This document shows, one piece after another, positions 34,297 to 45,084 of a DNA stretch of 64,000 bases. The DNA is taken from assembly GCF_030362815.1 (NCBI RefSeq), contig NZ_JAUCGR010000001.1:1251471-1315470 (forward strand). Reading direction: 5' to 3'. Below the pieces are notes generated by a model, which ran no database searches, was not told the DNA's origin, and worked only from the letters and a program-made list of their open reading frames with translations. The DNA comes from Cellulomonas edaphi (GTDB taxonomy: Bacteria; Actinomycetota; Actinomycetes; Actinomycetales; Cellulomonadaceae). The stretch's first letter is position 1; each line of letters starts with the position of its first letter. Position numbers and translations under genes: made by a program.

Positions 34297-37200
34297 ATGC
34301 ATGCACCTCGGACGGCCACCGGCCGTCGCCGTGCGGCGACCGTCGCCGCATCGATCGTCGTCGCGCTCGGCGCGACCACCCTGTCGGCCATGCCGGCGCT
34401 GGCGGACGAGACGACCTCCGTGGTCTCCGAGTCGCTGTCGTCCTGGTACCTCGGCGAGACCCGCAGCGCCGGCCACAACGTCCTCGTCGGCGCCGGTCTG
34501 CACGTCTGGACCGACCCGAGCGACAACGGCAACCAGCAGTCCAAGGCGGCCGCGTACCGCGCCATCTCGGTGCCGCTCGCCGACCTCGGTGAGCCGTCGA
34601 TCGACTTCGCGAGCTACAGCGGCGTCCGTCCGAGCATCCAGCTGGGCGTCGACAAGGACGGCAACGGCACCTGGGACGGCTACGTCGTCGGCGAGCCGTG
34701 GGCGTACGGCGACGGCAACTGGTGGTCCTCGAAGAGCTTCGGCATCGCTTCCGGTGCCGGCTACACCAGCTTCGGGACGCTCGCGCAGTTCAGCGCCGCG
34801 AACCCGGACGCCGTCGTCACGAGCTTCGGCTACAGCCTCGGCTCCGGCGTCGTCGGTGACGCCGTGATCAGCAAGATCTCGGTCGCGAACGTGGACTACA
34901 CCTTCCGCCTGCCGACGACCCAGCCGTGCACGACGACGGCCCGGGCCCTGGTGTCCACCGAGAAGTCGCCGCGTGGCTGGGACTTCTCGCAGTCCGGCAC
35001 CGGGGGCTCCAGCACGTACGTGGCGGACGGGTTGCGGGTCGCCACCGTCGCGCCGCAGGGCAGCCAGAGCAAGGCCGCCGGCTACGTCGCCACGAGCTTC
35101 GCGCTCAAGGACGCCGGCGTGCCGACGATGGACTACACGTCCCACTCGGGCGAGCGCCCCGGTCTCCAGATGACGATCTCGCTCGACGGCGCCTGGAACG
35201 GCAACCTCGTCTACGAGCCCCTGTTCGACAGGTGGTGGGGCACCCGGGCCATCCCCGGGGTCCCCGCGGGTCCCAACCCGGGCTACCAGAAGGCCTTCGG
35301 GACGCTCGACGAGATCCTTGCCGGGTCGCAGGGGCACGAGATCCGCGTCATCGCCGTCGGGTACTCGCTCGGCGCGAACGCCATCGGCGACGCGACGATC
35401 CACTCGATCACCGCGGGCTGCACGACGTACACCTTCAGCGCGCAGAAGTACCCGACCGCCTTCGAGCCGATCACGCGCGCCGACGTTGCCACGGAGCGGA
35501 ACACCCGCGGGTGGGTCGCCGGTGGTGCCGGCCAGGTCGAGTACGTCGACGGCGGCGTCAAGCTGTCCGTCCCGGGCGACTGGGCCGAGGCGTGGATCGA
35601 GCACGACTACGACGGCGACCTGGCCTCGCTGGGTGACGTCGTGGACTTCGCCGCGAGCTCCGAGCAGTTCGTGGGCCTCCACGTGCTGACGGCGAAGGGC
35701 GAGATCACGTTCGAGAAGGACGCGTCCTACGCCGGCAAGTGGTGGAGCACGTCCGACTTCGGTGTGGACAGCAGCTGGTACCCGTCCTTCGCGACGCTCG
35801 ACGACTTCGTGACCGCGAACCCCGGCCTGCAGGTCTCCAAGGTCCGCCTCCTCTACACCAACGCGGTCGAGGCCTCGACGGTCATCGCCAGCGCCACGTT
35901 CGGCGGCGTCACGCACGCGTTCACCGCGGCGGCCACGTCCAGCATCAGCGCATCGGCTCCCGCCGTGCGCGTCGGCACCGCCGGCGAGCTCGCCGTGCAC
36001 GTCGACGGTGGCGCCTCGATCCCGACGGGTGCCGTCACGGTCACCGGCGCGTGGACCGCGTCGGCCGACCTGGTCGCCGGTCGCGCCACGCTCACGGTCC
36101 CGTCGTCGCTGCCTGCCGGCAGCCACGTGGTCACGCTGAGCTACACCGGCGACGACGCCACGAAGCCGTCGACCGCGACCATGACGGTCGAGGTCGTCAA
36201 GTACGTCGGACTCCTCGCGGCGGTGGGTGGCACGGTCCAGCAGGGCGACACCTTCGCCCTCCCGGTCGTCGTGATGGCGCCGGGTGCCGGCTCCACCGCG
36301 GGACACGTGACCGTCACGGACGGCGCGACGGTCGTCGGTCAGGGCGAGATCGTCGACGGCCAGGTCACCGTCCCCGTGTCGGGCCTGCCGCTCGGGACCC
36401 GCACCCTGGACATCGCCTACGCCGGCAACGCCCAGGTCGCGGAGGCGACGACCACGGCCCAGGTCGTCGTGACGGCCAAGCCCGTACCCCCGGTGGTGAC
36501 GTACGCGTCGTACGTGTTCGCCCCCGACGCCACGGGCTCGGCGAACAAGAGCGGCAACCTGCCAGTGCAGGTCATCGTCCCGGGCGCCTCGGCGGCCGGC
36601 ACGGTCACCGTCACCGAGGGCGCGCGCGTCCTCGCCACGGCGACCCTGACGTCCGGCAAGGCGTCGGTCACGCTGCCCGCGCTCACGGCGGGCACGCACG
36701 CGGTGACGGTGCGCTTCACGCCGTCGACCACGTCGGTCGCGGGCTCCACCACGACGGCGAAGCTGGTCGTGGCCAAGGCTGCCGCCACGATCGCGGCGAC
36801 CTGGCCGGCGTCGGCCACGTACGGCCGGTCCGCGACCGTCTCGGTCAAGGTCTTGGCGGCGAACGGCCTGAAGGCGACCGGGAAGGTGGAGATCCGGGAG
36901 GGCGCCACGGTGCTCAAGCGGGTGACCCTCGTCAACGGCGCCGCGACGGCTGTGCTGCCGAAGAAGCTGGCGGCGGGCTCGCACAGGCTGACGGCCGTCT
37001 ACCTCGGCACGTCGCAGATCGCGTCGGCCTCGGCGAGCAGGACGGTCAAGGTCGCCAAGGCGGCCTCGAAGGTCACCTACGTCCTCGGCGCGCAGCGCTC
37101 CGTGCTCGTGAAGGTCTCGGTCGCCGGCGTGTCGGAGACCGGCACCGTGCGGCTGGTCGTGGACCCGGTCGCCAAGGGCGCCAAGACTCTCACGGTGGCG

Positions 37201-37338
37201 GCCACCCTCACGGGGGGCAGGGCGAAGCTCGTGCTGCCGCGCATCGTGCCCGGTGCGTACAAGGTGTCCGTGACGTACCTCGGCACCAAGGACGTCAGGT
37301 CCTCGCGGTCGGACGTGCGGACGCTGAACCTGCGCTGA
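34297..37338 (+). CDS. Large secreted protein: triplicated unknown domain plus Ig-like repeats
   Basis: A 1013-residue secreted protein. A signal peptide (basic [12 protein letters not shown], hydrophobic core, cleavage after SAMPALA near residue 36) is followed by three diverged copies of an unrecognised beta-rich domain of about 150-165 residues (approximately 40-203, 219-380, 397-542). Each copy has a paired Trp (142-143, 313-314, 482-483) and an F-[GA]-T-L element. About five Ig-like repeats of Big_3/bacterial Ig type (about 548-1013) follow, with [18 protein letters not shown] repeat ends. There is no LPxTG or membrane anchor. GGAGAGG upstream of ATG 34297 sets the start. It splits lysA from hom, is preceded by a CRP site and is followed by a strong hairpin. 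A polymer-binding or surface role is inferred. Confidence 0.85.
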   Translation: MHAPRTATGRRRAATVAASIVVALGATTLSAMPALADETTSVVSESLSSWYLGETRSAGHNVLVGAGLHVWTDPSDNGNQQSKAAAYRAISVPLADLGEPSIDFASYSGVRPSIQLGVDKDGNGTWDGYVVGEPWAYGDGNWWSSKSFGIASGAGYTSFGTLAQFSAANPDAVVTSFGYSLGSGVVGDAVISKISVANVDYTFRLPTTQPCTTTARALVSTEKSPRGWDFSQSGTGGSSTYVADGLRVATVAPQGSQSKAAGYVATSFALKDAGVPTMDYTSHSGERPGLQMTISLDGAWNGNLVYEPLFDRWWGTRAIPGVPAGPNPGYQKAFGTLDEILAGSQGHEIRVIAVGYSLGANAIGDATIHSITAGCTTYTFSAQKYPTAFEPITRADVATERNTRGWVAGGAGQVEYVDGGVKLSVPGDWAEAWIEHDYDGDLASLGDVVDFAASSEQFVGLHVLTAKGEITFEKDASYAGKWWSTSDFGVDSSWYPSFATLDDFVTANPGLQVSKVRLLYTNAVEASTVIASATFGGVTHAFTAAATSSISASAPAVRVGTAGELAVHVDGGASIPTGAVTVTGAWTASADLVAGRATLTVPSSLPAGSHVVTLSYTGDDATKPSTATMTVEVVKYVGLLAAVGGTVQQGDTFALPVVVMAPGAGSTAGHVTVTDGATVVGQGEIVDGQVTVPVSGLPLGTRTLDIAYAGNAQVAEATTTAQVVVTAKPVPPVVTYASYVFAPDATGSANKSGNLPVQVIVPGASAAGTVTVTEGARVLATATLTSGKASVTLPALTAGTHAVTVRFTPSTTSVAGSTTTAKLVVAKAAATIAATWPASATYGRSATVSVKVLAANGLKATGKVEIREGATVLKRVTLVNGAATAVLPKKLAAGSHRLTAVYLGTSQIASASASRTVKVAKAASKVTYVLGAQRSVLVKVSVAGVSETGTVRLVVDPVAKGAKTLTVAATLTGGRAKLVLPRIVPGAYKVSVTYLGTKDVRSSRSDVRTLNLR
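34414..35922 (+). repeat. Three in-frame diverged repeats of an unknown domain
   Basis: Protein-level copies lie at about 34414-34905, 34951-35436 and 35485-35922. Shared landmarks are a T-E-[KR]-x-[PT]-R-G-W lead-in in copies 2 and 3, a central W-W pair followed 15-20 residues later by Y-x-x-F-[GA]-T-L, and an [IV]-x-[VA]-x-x-Y-[ST] strand near the end. DNA identity is low, so the duplication is old. Confidence 0.7.
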
Positions 37339-37372
37339 GCGCGGGCGGCCCCAGTCCGCATGCCGTCGTGAC

Positions 37373-37410
37373 GAGCGGGGCGCTCCGGGTGATCCCGGGG
37401 CGCCCCGCTC
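37373..37410 (+). terminator. 17-bp hairpin terminator after the secreted-protein gene
   Basis: The arms 37373-37389 and 37394-37410 pair over 17 positions with one G-T wobble and a TGAT loop. It lies 35 nt after the stop and about 110 nt before hom, isolating the secreted protein from the threonine operon. Confidence 0.85.
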
Positions 37411-37520
37411 CGCGTCTGGAGGCTGCCGGACGCACGGCGGCGGACACCCGCGCTCGGCGGCCCGTTGCGCCCCTATCCTGTGGCTCAGTCAACCCCTGAT
37501 CGTCCGTGGAGGTCTCGCTC

Positions 37521-38816
37521 GTGCCCGACAAGCTGAAGGTCGCGCTGCTGGGCTGCGGCGTGGTCGGCACCCAGGTCGCCCGGCTGCTCACCGAGCAGGC
37601 CGACGACCTCGGCGCCCGCGTCGGCGCCCCGCTCGACCTCGTGGGCGTCGCGGTCCGCGACCTGTCGGTCCCGCGCGAGGGCGTGGACCCCGCGCTGCTG
37701 ACCACCAACGCCGAGGCGCTGGTCGCCGGGGCGGACGTGGTCGTCGAGGTCATGGGTGGCATCGAGCCCGCGCGCTCCCTGATCCTGCGGGCCATCGAGC
37801 ACGGGGCGTCCGTGGTCACCGCCAACAAGGCGCTGCTCGCCCAGGACGGACCCACGCTCTACGCGGCGGCCGACGCGGCGGGCGTCGACCTGTACTTCGA
37901 GGCGGCCGTCGCCGGCGCCATCCCGATCGTGCGGCCGGTGCGCGAGTCGCTGGCGGGGGACACCGTCCGCCGCGTGCTGGGCATCGTCAACGGCACCACC
38001 AACTACGTGCTCGACAGGATGGCCACCGACGGCCTCGATCTCGACCAGGCGGTCAAGGAGGCCCAGGCGCTCGGCTACGCCGAGGCCGACCCGACGGCCG
38101 ACGTCGAGGGGTTCGACGCCGCCGCCAAGGCCGCGATCCTCGCCTCGCTCGCGTTCCACACCCGGGTCTCGATCGACGACGTGCAGCGCGAGGGCATCAC
38201 GTCGCTCACCGCCGACGACGTCGCGTGGGCGGCCGGCACCGGGCACGTGATCAAGCTCCTCGCGATCGCCGAGCGCAACACCGCCGACGACGGCACCGAG
38301 GGCATCCAGGTGCGCGTGCACCCGGCGCTCGTGCCGGCGGACCACCCGCTCGCCGGCGTGCACGGCGCGTTCAACGCGGTCTTCGTCGAGGCCGAGGCCG
38401 CGGGCGAGCTCATGTTCTACGGCCGCGGCGCGGGCGGCGCCCCGACCGCGTCGGCGATCCTGGGCGACGTCGTCTCCGTGGCCCGCCATCGGGTGCTCGG
38501 CGGCCGCGGGCCCGTGGAGTCGTCCTACGCCGACCTGCCGGTGCTGCCCGCGGCGGCAGCCCGGACGCGCTACCAGGTGCGGCTCGAGGTGCGCGACCAG
38601 CCGGGTGTCCTGGCCCAGGTCGCCGCCGAGCTGGCCGAGCACGGCGTGTCCATCGAGGCCGTCCGCCAGACCGCAGCGCCCGACGCGGACGTCGCGCGCC
38701 TGCTCATCACGACGCACGCCGCCAGCGAGCAGGCGCTCGCGGGCACGGTCGAGGCCATCGGTGGCCTCGACGTGGTGCGCGCCGTCGTGTCCGTCCTGCG
38801 AGTCGAGGGAGCCTGA
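37521..38816 (+). CDS. hom: Homoserine dehydrogenase
   Basis: A 431-residue NAD(P)-dependent enzyme reducing aspartate semialdehyde to homoserine, the branch point to threonine and methionine. The Rossmann motif GCGVVG is at residues 11-16. The catalytic region has [26 protein letters not shown] and [12 protein letters not shown]-terminal ACT domain (about 350-431, [18 protein letters not shown]) allows feedback control by threonine, as in corynebacteria. GTG 37521 is chosen over GTG 37506 because GGAGG (37508-37512) would lie inside the longer gene. The stop overlaps thrC by 1 nt (TGATG). Confidence 0.96.
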   Translation: MPDKLKVALLGCGVVGTQVARLLTEQADDLGARVGAPLDLVGVAVRDLSVPREGVDPALLTTNAEALVAGADVVVEVMGGIEPARSLILRAIEHGASVVTANKALLAQDGPTLYAAADAAGVDLYFEAAVAGAIPIVRPVRESLAGDTVRRVLGIVNGTTNYVLDRMATDGLDLDQAVKEAQALGYAEADPTADVEGFDAAAKAAILASLAFHTRVSIDDVQREGITSLTADDVAWAAGTGHVIKLLAIAERNTADDGTEGIQVRVHPALVPADHPLAGVHGAFNAVFVEAEAAGELMFYGRGAGGAPTASAILGDVVSVARHRVLGGRGPVESSYADLPVLPAAAARTRYQVRLEVRDQPGVLAQVAAELAEHGVSIEAVRQTAAPDADVARLLITTHAASEQALAGTVEAIGGLDVVRAVVSVLRVEGA

Positions 38817-39886
38817 TGGCCCACCAGTGGCGCGGTGTCATCACCGAGTACGCCGACTTCCTGCCCGAGCACCTCACGACGCACGTCGTCACCCTGGGCG
38901 AGGGCGGTACGCCGCTCGTGCCCGCGCCCGCGCTCTCGCAGCGCGTCGGTGCCGACGTCTACGTCAAGGTCGAGGGCATGAACCCGACGGGGTCGTTCAA
39001 GGACCGTGGCATGACGGCCGCCATCTCCGCGGCCGCCGCGCGCGGCGCCAAGGCGGTCGTCTGCGCGTCGACGGGCAACACCTCGGCCTCCGCGGCCGCC
39101 TACGCGACGCGCGCGGGCATGGTGTGCGCGGTGCTGGTGCCGGACGGCAAGATCGCGATGGGCAAGCTCAGCCAGGCCGTGGCGCACGGCGCCACGCTGC
39201 TGCAGGTCGACGGCAACTTCGACGACTGCCTCGTGGCTGCGCGCAAGCTCGCCGAGGCCTACCCGGTCGAGCTGGTCAACTCGGTGAACCCGGACCGCAT
39301 CGAGGGGCAGAAGACCGGCGCCTTCGAGATCGTCGACGCACTCGGTGACGCTCCGGACATCTTCGTGCTGCCCGTCGGGAACGCCGGCAACATCACGGCG
39401 TACTGGAAGGGCTTCACGGAGTACGCGGCCGCGGGGCTCGCCACCAGGACCCCGGTGGTGTGGGGCTTCCAGGCCGCGGGCGCCGCGCCCATCGTGCGCG
39501 GCTTCCCGATCGACGAGCCGGAGACCATCGCCACCGCCATCCGCATCGGCAACCCGGCCTCGTGGCCGCAGGCCGAGCGCGCGCGCGACGAGTCGGGCGG
39601 CCTGATCGAGGCCGTGACGGACGAGCAGATCCTGGTGGCTCACCGCGTGCTGTCCGCGGACGTCGGCGTGTTCGTCGAGCCCGCCTCCGCGGCGGGCGTC
39701 GCGGGCCTGCTCGCGCTGTCCGAGGCCGGGCGCGTGCCGTCCGGTGCGCGCATCGTCATCACGGTGACGGGCCACGGGCTCAAGGACCCGCAGTGGGCGC
39801 TGCGCACGCCCGCGGGCGACGAGGTGCAGCCCGTGCGGGTCACCGCGGACGTGGTGTCCATCGCCACCGCGCTCGGCCTGGACTGA
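38816..39886 (+). CDS. thrC: Threonine synthase
   Basis: A 356-residue PLP-dependent fold-type II enzyme converting O-phosphohomoserine to threonine. PLP Lys62 lies in [11 protein letters not shown]; the phosphate-binding glycine loop is in [26 protein letters not shown] contains the substrate-binding Asn/Ser motif. It has the short actinobacterial/Bacillus form without the N-terminal extension of plant or E. coli types. The start ATG overlaps the hom stop by 1 nt and thrB begins 4 nt after its stop, giving the compact hom-thrC-thrB operon. Confidence 0.96.
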   Translation: MAHQWRGVITEYADFLPEHLTTHVVTLGEGGTPLVPAPALSQRVGADVYVKVEGMNPTGSFKDRGMTAAISAAAARGAKAVVCASTGNTSASAAAYATRAGMVCAVLVPDGKIAMGKLSQAVAHGATLLQVDGNFDDCLVAARKLAEAYPVELVNSVNPDRIEGQKTGAFEIVDALGDAPDIFVLPVGNAGNITAYWKGFTEYAAAGLATRTPVVWGFQAAGAAPIVRGFPIDEPETIATAIRIGNPASWPQAERARDESGGLIEAVTDEQILVAHRVLSADVGVFVEPASAAGVAGLLALSEAGRVPSGARIVITVTGHGLKDPQWALRTPAGDEVQPVRVTADVVSIATALGLD

Positions 39887-39890
39887 CCCG

Positions 39891-40826
39891 GTGCGCCTCG
39901 GTGCGGACCGCGTCCGCGTGCGCGTGCCCGCCACCAGCGCCAATCTCGGGCCGGGGTTCGACGCGCTCGGCCTCGCGCTCGGGCTCTACGACGAGCTCGA
40001 CGTGCGGCTGGTGGGCTCGTCCGAGGTGCGTGTGGACGTCACCGGTGAGGGCGCGGACGACGTGCCCGGCGACGAGAGCCATCTCGTCGTCCAGGCCCTG
40101 CGTGCGGCGCTCGACCTGGTCGGTGCCTCGCAGGCCGGCCTGCACCTGGTGTGCCACAACCGCATCCCGCACGGCCGCGGTCTCGGCTCGTCGGCGGCGG
40201 CCGTGGTCGCGGGGATCGCCGCCGCACGCGGGCTCGTCGCGGACGCCGAGGCGCTGTCCGACGACGTCGCGCTCGGGCTCGCGAGCCAGATGGAGGGGCA
40301 CCCGGACAATGCCGCCCCGGCCATCTACGGAGGAGCGACGGTGGCCTGGACCGCGGGCGCCCGCACCGGTGCCGCGCCGCTGGCCGTCCACCCCGACATC
40401 GTCCCCGTGGCCATCGTCCCGCCGACGCGCCTGTCGACGTCGTCGGCCCGCGGCGTGCTGCCGGCGACCGTGCCCCACCAGGACGCGGCCTTCCAGGCGG
40501 GCCGGGCGGCCCTCCTGGTCGAGGCGCTGGGCCGACGGCCGGACCTGCTGCTCGACGCGACCGCCGACCGCCTGCACCAGGACTACCGGCGATCGGTGAT
40601 GCCGCACTCGCTGGCCCTCGTGGACGCGCTGCGGGCGGCAGGGGTGGCCGCGGTCGTCTCGGGCGCGGGGCCCACGGTCCTCGCCCTGGCACGCCGGACC
40701 GCGCAGGGCACCGATGCCGACGAGGCCATCGCGACCGCGTTCGGCCCGAGCATGGGCGGGTGGCGCGTGCTCGTCCTGCCGGTCGACACCGACGGTGTTC
40801 AGGTGGTGCGCGTCCCGAGCGGGTGA
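39891..40826 (+). CDS. thrB: Homoserine kinase
   Basis: A 311-residue GHMP-family kinase phosphorylating homoserine for ThrC. The N-terminal VRVPATSANLGPGFDALG and the phosphate loop PHGRGLGSSAAAVVAG are diagnostic; a third GHMP motif is visible as AAVVSGAGPTVLAL near the C-terminus. It starts at GTG 39891, 4 nt after the thrC stop. The rho gene follows after 278 nt with its own candidate promoter. Confidence 0.95.
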   Translation: MRLGADRVRVRVPATSANLGPGFDALGLALGLYDELDVRLVGSSEVRVDVTGEGADDVPGDESHLVVQALRAALDLVGASQAGLHLVCHNRIPHGRGLGSSAAAVVAGIAAARGLVADAEALSDDVALGLASQMEGHPDNAAPAIYGGATVAWTAGARTGAAPLAVHPDIVPVAIVPPTRLSTSSARGVLPATVPHQDAAFQAGRAALLVEALGRRPDLLLDATADRLHQDYRRSVMPHSLALVDALRAAGVAAVVSGAGPTVLALARRTAQGTDADEAIATAFGPSMGGWRVLVLPVDTDGVQVVRVPSG

Positions 40827-40870
40827 AGTGCGGACATGGGGGTCATGCGGGTCGGTGCGCAGGTCGACAG

Positions 40871-40879
40871 TGGTAAGAT
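40871..40879 (+). promoter_or_regulatory. Candidate extended -10 promoter of rho
   Basis: TGG-TAAGAT (40871-40879) is an extended -10 element with no clear -35. It would give a 5' leader of about 220 nt before the rho GTG at 41105. Confidence 0.4.
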
Positions 40880-41104
40880 CGGCGAGTTCCCCGGATCGCA
40901 TCCTCCGGCCGCCGTGCCGGGACAGCCGGCCGGACTCACGCGAGATCCGGTCACCCGGGAGCACCCCAGCCCGCGTGCACAGGACGTCACGGACGTCGTC
41001 GTACGTCGCACGCGAGGCTTCCATCTCCGTCTCGGTCGCTCGACCGGACACCGGCCGACACCCGCACCGCGGGTCGCGGCCACCGACGAGGGGAAAGGTC
41101 CTTC

Positions 41105-43135
41105 GTGACAGACACCATCGATCCCGCCGTGAGCACCTCCGGCGGATCCACGCAGTCGTCGATCTCGGCGCTGCGCCTTCCCGAGCTCCAGGCGATGGCC
41201 GCCGGCCTCGGCGTCAAGGGCACCTCCAAGATGCGCAAGGGCGATCTGGTGGAGGCGATCGCCGCCGCCAAGGGCGGAAGCCGGACGCGCGCGCTCGACA
41301 GCCGCCGTGAGCAGGCCGTCGCCGTCGCCGAGCAGCCCGAGGCCGCGGCCGCTCCCGCCCGTCGCCGCGCCACGCGCGTCGCCGCCGAGGCAGTGCCGGC
41401 CTCCGCGCCCCTGGCGCCGACGGTGCCCGCGCAGAACCCGCCCGTCGACGGTGCCGTGACGGCCCGTCAGCCCGACGCGCTCGCCGGCCTCGAGGCCGCG
41501 CTGGACGCGAAGCTGGGGCACGACAACCGCGCGTCCGAGCACCGCACCGAGGACGACCGCGCTGCCCGCGCGGCCGAGGCCGTGGGCGCCGTGACGGGCG
41601 AGCGCCGCTCGCGCCGTTCGGGTCGCGGCTCGGGCGCGCCGCAGACCGGCGACGAGCAGGGTGACGCGCAGCGCTCGGGTGAGCAGCGCCAGCAGGACGG
41701 TCAGCGTCAGCAGGGCGGTCAGCCCCGGCAGGGCGGCGAGCAGGGCCAGGGCAACCAGGCCGGCGGTCGCCAGCAGAACCGGCAGCAGAACCCGGCGGGC
41801 CAGAACGGCCAGAACCCGCAGAGCGAGCTGGACGAGGAGTCCGGCGGCCGCCGTCGTCGTTCGCGCGACCGCTACCGCGACCGTGACCGCAAGCGCGGCC
41901 GCAGCCGCACGGGCGCCCCGGACCTGTCCGGGCTCGACGACATCGAGGTCACCGACGACGACGTGCTGCTGCCCGTCGCCGGCATCCTCGACATCCTCGA
42001 GAGCTACGCGTTCGTCCGGACCACGGGCTACCTGCCCGGCCCGGGTGACGTCTACGTCTCGCTGAACCAGGTCAAGAAGTCCGGCCTGCGCCGCGGCGAC
42101 GCCATCACCGGCGCCGTGCGCCAGCCGCGCGAGGGCGACCTCGCGCAGCAGGGCAACCGTCCCAGCAAGGTCAACGCGCTCGTGCGCCTCGACTCGGTGA
42201 ACGGCCTGGACCCCGAGCAGGCGCGCACGCGCCCGGAGTTCAGCAAGCTGACCCCGCTCTACCCGCAGGAGCGCCTGCGGCTCGAGACCGAGGCCACTCG
42301 CCTGACGCCGCGCGTGATCGACATCGTCGCGCCCATCGGCAAGGGCCAGCGCGGCCTCATCGTCGCGCCGCCCAAGGCGGGCAAGACGATCATCATGCAG
42401 CAGATCGCCAACGCCATCGCGATCAACAACCCCGAGGTCCACCTCATGGTCGTGCTCGTCGACGAGCGCCCCGAAGAGGTCACGGACATGGAGCGCACCG
42501 TCAAGGGCGAGGTCATCGCCTCGACCTTCGACCGCCCGGCCTCCGACCACACGATGGTCGCGGAGCTGGCCATCGAGCGGGCCAAGCGCCTGGTCGAGCT
42601 GGGCCAGGACGTCGTGGTGCTGCTCGACTCGCTGACGCGCCTCTCGCGGGCCTACAACCTCGCGGCTCCGGCCTCGGGCCGCATCCTGTCCGGTGGCGTC
42701 GACGCCTCCGCGCTCTACCCGCCCAAGCGGTTCTTCGGAGCGGCGCGCAACATCGAGAACGGTGGCTCGCTCACCATCCTCGCGTCCGCCCTGGTCGAGA
42801 CCGGTTCGAAGATGGACGAGGTCATCTTCGAGGAGTTCAAGGGCACCGGGAACATGGAGCTGCGACTGTCCCGCTCGCTCGCGGACAAGCGCATCTTCCC
42901 GGCGGTCGACGTCAACGCGTCGAGCACCCGCCGTGAGGAGGTCCTGCTCTCGCACGACGAGCTGCGGATCGTCTACAAGCTGCGCCGCGTGATGGGCGCG
43001 CTGGACCAGACGCAGGCCATCGAGCTGCTGCTGAACAAGCTCCGCGAGACCAAGTCGAACGTCGAGTTCCTGCTCCAGGTGCAGAAGACGACGCCGGGCA
43101 GCTGGGGCGACGAGAACGCGGGCAAGACGGTCTGA
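41105..43135 (+). CDS. rho: Transcription termination factor Rho with long disordered insertion
   Basis: A 676-residue hexameric RNA helicase that ends transcription. The Rho_N SAP-like domain is at about residues 20-58. An Arg/Gln/Gly-rich insertion of about 200 residues (60-270; near-repetitive [18 protein letters not shown] text at 180-245) follows. The S1-like RNA-binding fold (about 285-365) precedes the RecA-like ATPase with Walker A PPKAGKT, Walker B VVLLDSLT, and [18 protein letters not shown]. Long insertions are typical of actinobacterial Rho and bind RNA. GTG 41105 follows AAAGG. A long leader precedes the gene and a hairpin at 43155-43192 follows it. Confidence 0.96.
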   Translation: MTDTIDPAVSTSGGSTQSSISALRLPELQAMAAGLGVKGTSKMRKGDLVEAIAAAKGGSRTRALDSRREQAVAVAEQPEAAAAPARRRATRVAAEAVPASAPLAPTVPAQNPPVDGAVTARQPDALAGLEAALDAKLGHDNRASEHRTEDDRAARAAEAVGAVTGERRSRRSGRGSGAPQTGDEQGDAQRSGEQRQQDGQRQQGGQPRQGGEQGQGNQAGGRQQNRQQNPAGQNGQNPQSELDEESGGRRRRSRDRYRDRDRKRGRSRTGAPDLSGLDDIEVTDDDVLLPVAGILDILESYAFVRTTGYLPGPGDVYVSLNQVKKSGLRRGDAITGAVRQPREGDLAQQGNRPSKVNALVRLDSVNGLDPEQARTRPEFSKLTPLYPQERLRLETEATRLTPRVIDIVAPIGKGQRGLIVAPPKAGKTIIMQQIANAIAINNPEVHLMVVLVDERPEEVTDMERTVKGEVIASTFDRPASDHTMVAELAIERAKRLVELGQDVVVLLDSLTRLSRAYNLAAPASGRILSGGVDASALYPPKRFFGAARNIENGGSLTILASALVETGSKMDEVIFEEFKGTGNMELRLSRSLADKRIFPAVDVNASSTRREEVLLSHDELRIVYKLRRVMGALDQTQAIELLLNKLRETKSNVEFLLQVQKTTPGSWGDENAGKTV

Positions 43136-43154
43136 TCCCAGGCGCACGCACGAC

Positions 43155-43192
43155 CGACGGCCCCGGCTCCCACTCGGAGCGCGGGGCCGTCG
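43155..43192 (+). terminator. Hairpin terminator after rho
   Basis: The arms CGACGGCCCCG and CGGGGCCGTCG (43155-43165, 43182-43192) enclose an inner GCTCC/GGAGC stem with one bulged G, 19 nt after the rho stop. Confidence 0.85.
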
Positions 43193-43316
43193 TCGTCGAG
43201 CGGCGCCCCGCTGGGCCGCTCGGGTGCATCTGCGCCGAACCACGACCGGCGGCCTTGCCGCGCGGATATCGTTCGCGTGCGTCCGTTCCGGACAGCGCCG
43301 GACGACAGGGGACCCG

Positions 43317-45023
43317 ATGCGCCGCGCCACCGCCTGCACCGCCACGATCGCGGCTGCAGCGATCCTCCTCTCCGGCGCGACGGTCGCCGTCGCGGACCCG
43401 CCCCCCTCGGTGCCGAACCTCGGCCGCGTCGTTCGTGGCCCGGACACCTTGCTGATGATCTCCCTGCCGCGCCCCCACGCCGCCAAGCACGGCACCGCGC
43501 CCACCTCGTGGGACTTCGACGGGGACGGTGTCGACGATCTGGCCCTCACCGCAGACACCAGCCTGGCGGATTCGGTGTACGACGTCGTCGGCGACGTGAT
43601 GATCGACGGATCGGTGGTCGTCACGTACTCCTCGGTGCCCCGCGAGGACGTGCTGGGGTCCGCCTGGCCGGCGACGAGGACGAGTGGAGCGATCACCTTC
43701 GGCACGGCGCTGACCGCAGGCGACTTCGACGGCGACGGGTACGACGACCTCGCGATCGGAGACGCCGACGACTCTGTCGACGGGCGTCAGGCCCACGAGG
43801 GTGCCGGTGCGGTGTGGATCGTCCCGGGGTCGGCCGCGGGGTTGCAGCTCGCCCGATCGAGACGGGTCACCCAGGACAGCGCAGGCGTGCCGGGCAAGGC
43901 GGAGCGGGCCGACTGGTTCGGTTTCTCGGTCGCCGCGGGCGACGTGGATGCCGACGGGTACGACGACCTGGCGGTGGGTGCCCCGAACGAGTCCGTGGGG
44001 CGACTGGCCGGGGCCGGAGCGGTCACCGTGCTGCTCGGCGGGCCCCGCGGCCTGTCCGGCAGGGGCGCCCGCACCATCACTCAGAACACGGCCGGCCTAC
44101 CGGGTGCGGCTGAGCGGGGTGATGAGTTCGGCTGGTCGGTCGCGATCGGGCGGGTCGGCAAGGACCGCTTCGCGGACGTCGTGATCGGGGCTCCCCGGGA
44201 GAACTTCTCGGGCAACACGCTCGTCTTCTGCGCCGACTGCACGGACGGCACGGGCGGCCTGACCGTGCTGCGCGGCTCGTCGCGCGGAGTGACGACCGCG
44301 GGAGCGGTCACCGTGGGGGGTCGCGCGCTCGCCAAGCACGCGAAGGCGAGCGGGACCATGCCGGACGGCACCTTCCTGTGGAGGCTGGGCGAGAGCGTCG
44401 CGATCGGCGACCTCGACGGCGACTCCTTCGGCGACGTCGTCGTGGGGGATGGCGCCGCGCAGGTCGGCGGCTCGATCGGGCCCGGGGCGGTGATCGCGGT
44501 GAGCGGCGGCCGCTCGACCGTCGACATCACGCGCGTCCGCGTCGTGAACCGGGCATCTGCGCACGTCAGCTACGGCCCGCAGACCGACGAGAACTTCGGC
44601 GCGGCCGTCGCGGTCGGTGATCTGACCGGCGACGGCCGCGCAGACGTCGTCGTGGGTTCGCGGCGCGCCGTCGGTGGCAAGGAGGGAGCCGGAGCCGTGA
44701 CGATCCTGCGGGGCTCGAAGGCGGGCCTGACGGGCTCAGGATCGACCACCTTCACGCAGGCCGGCGCGCTGGTGCCCGGTGCACCCGAGACCGCCGATGC
44801 TTTCGGGGGCTCGGTCCGGATCCTCTCGACGGACGGGACCGGGCGCCCCGAGCTGCTCGTCGCTTCCGAGGACGAGTCGCTCGCACACACGTGGTCCACC
44901 GGCATGGTGTCGACGTTCAGCGTCGGCAGGGCATCGGTGAAGCTGCGCGCGAACGTGAGCGCCCTCGCGTTCACGCAGGCCGACTGGGTGCCCTGGATCC
45001 ACCGCGTCCGGCTGGCGCGCTGA
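43317..45023 (+). CDS. Secreted FG-GAP/integrin-alpha-like beta-propeller protein
   Basis: A 568-residue exported protein. The signal peptide MRRATACTATIAAAAILLSG is cleaved near residue 26 (AVA-DPPP). Six or seven FG-GAP repeats follow, most with calcium-binding D-x-D-x-D-G loops: DFDGDGVDDLAL, DFDGDGYDDLAI, DVDADGYDDLAVGAP, DLDGDSFGDVVVG and DLTGDGRADVVVG. One blade (RVGKDRFADVVIGAPRE) has lost loop acids. This predicts a seven-bladed propeller like the head of integrin alpha. No anchor is present. AGGGG precedes ATG 43317. It lies between rho and rpmE, where relatives have no gene. An adhesive or carbohydrate-related role is inferred only. Confidence 0.88.
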   Translation: MRRATACTATIAAAAILLSGATVAVADPPPSVPNLGRVVRGPDTLLMISLPRPHAAKHGTAPTSWDFDGDGVDDLALTADTSLADSVYDVVGDVMIDGSVVVTYSSVPREDVLGSAWPATRTSGAITFGTALTAGDFDGDGYDDLAIGDADDSVDGRQAHEGAGAVWIVPGSAAGLQLARSRRVTQDSAGVPGKAERADWFGFSVAAGDVDADGYDDLAVGAPNESVGRLAGAGAVTVLLGGPRGLSGRGARTITQNTAGLPGAAERGDEFGWSVAIGRVGKDRFADVVIGAPRENFSGNTLVFCADCTDGTGGLTVLRGSSRGVTTAGAVTVGGRALAKHAKASGTMPDGTFLWRLGESVAIGDLDGDSFGDVVVGDGAAQVGGSIGPGAVIAVSGGRSTVDITRVRVVNRASAHVSYGPQTDENFGAAVAVGDLTGDGRADVVVGSRRAVGGKEGAGAVTILRGSKAGLTGSGSTTFTQAGALVPGAPETADAFGGSVRILSTDGTGRPELLVASEDESLAHTWSTGMVSTFSVGRASVKLRANVSALAFTQADWVPWIHRVRLAR

Positions 45024-45084
45024 TCAGGCGCACGCCCGGGCAGGTCGGCCACGGGTTCGGGCTGACGCGCCGCGGAACCGAGCC

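Noticed and set aside
34255..36984. 909-residue open frame on the minus strand opposite the secreted protein
   Set aside because: It is a GC-bias shadow: Arg/Gly/Asp-rich nonsense without domains, lying opposite a gene with signal peptide, repeats and a good ribosome site.
41640..41840. Tandem repeat or CRISPR-like array in rho
   Set aside because: The repetition is coding low complexity without fixed unit length or spacers.
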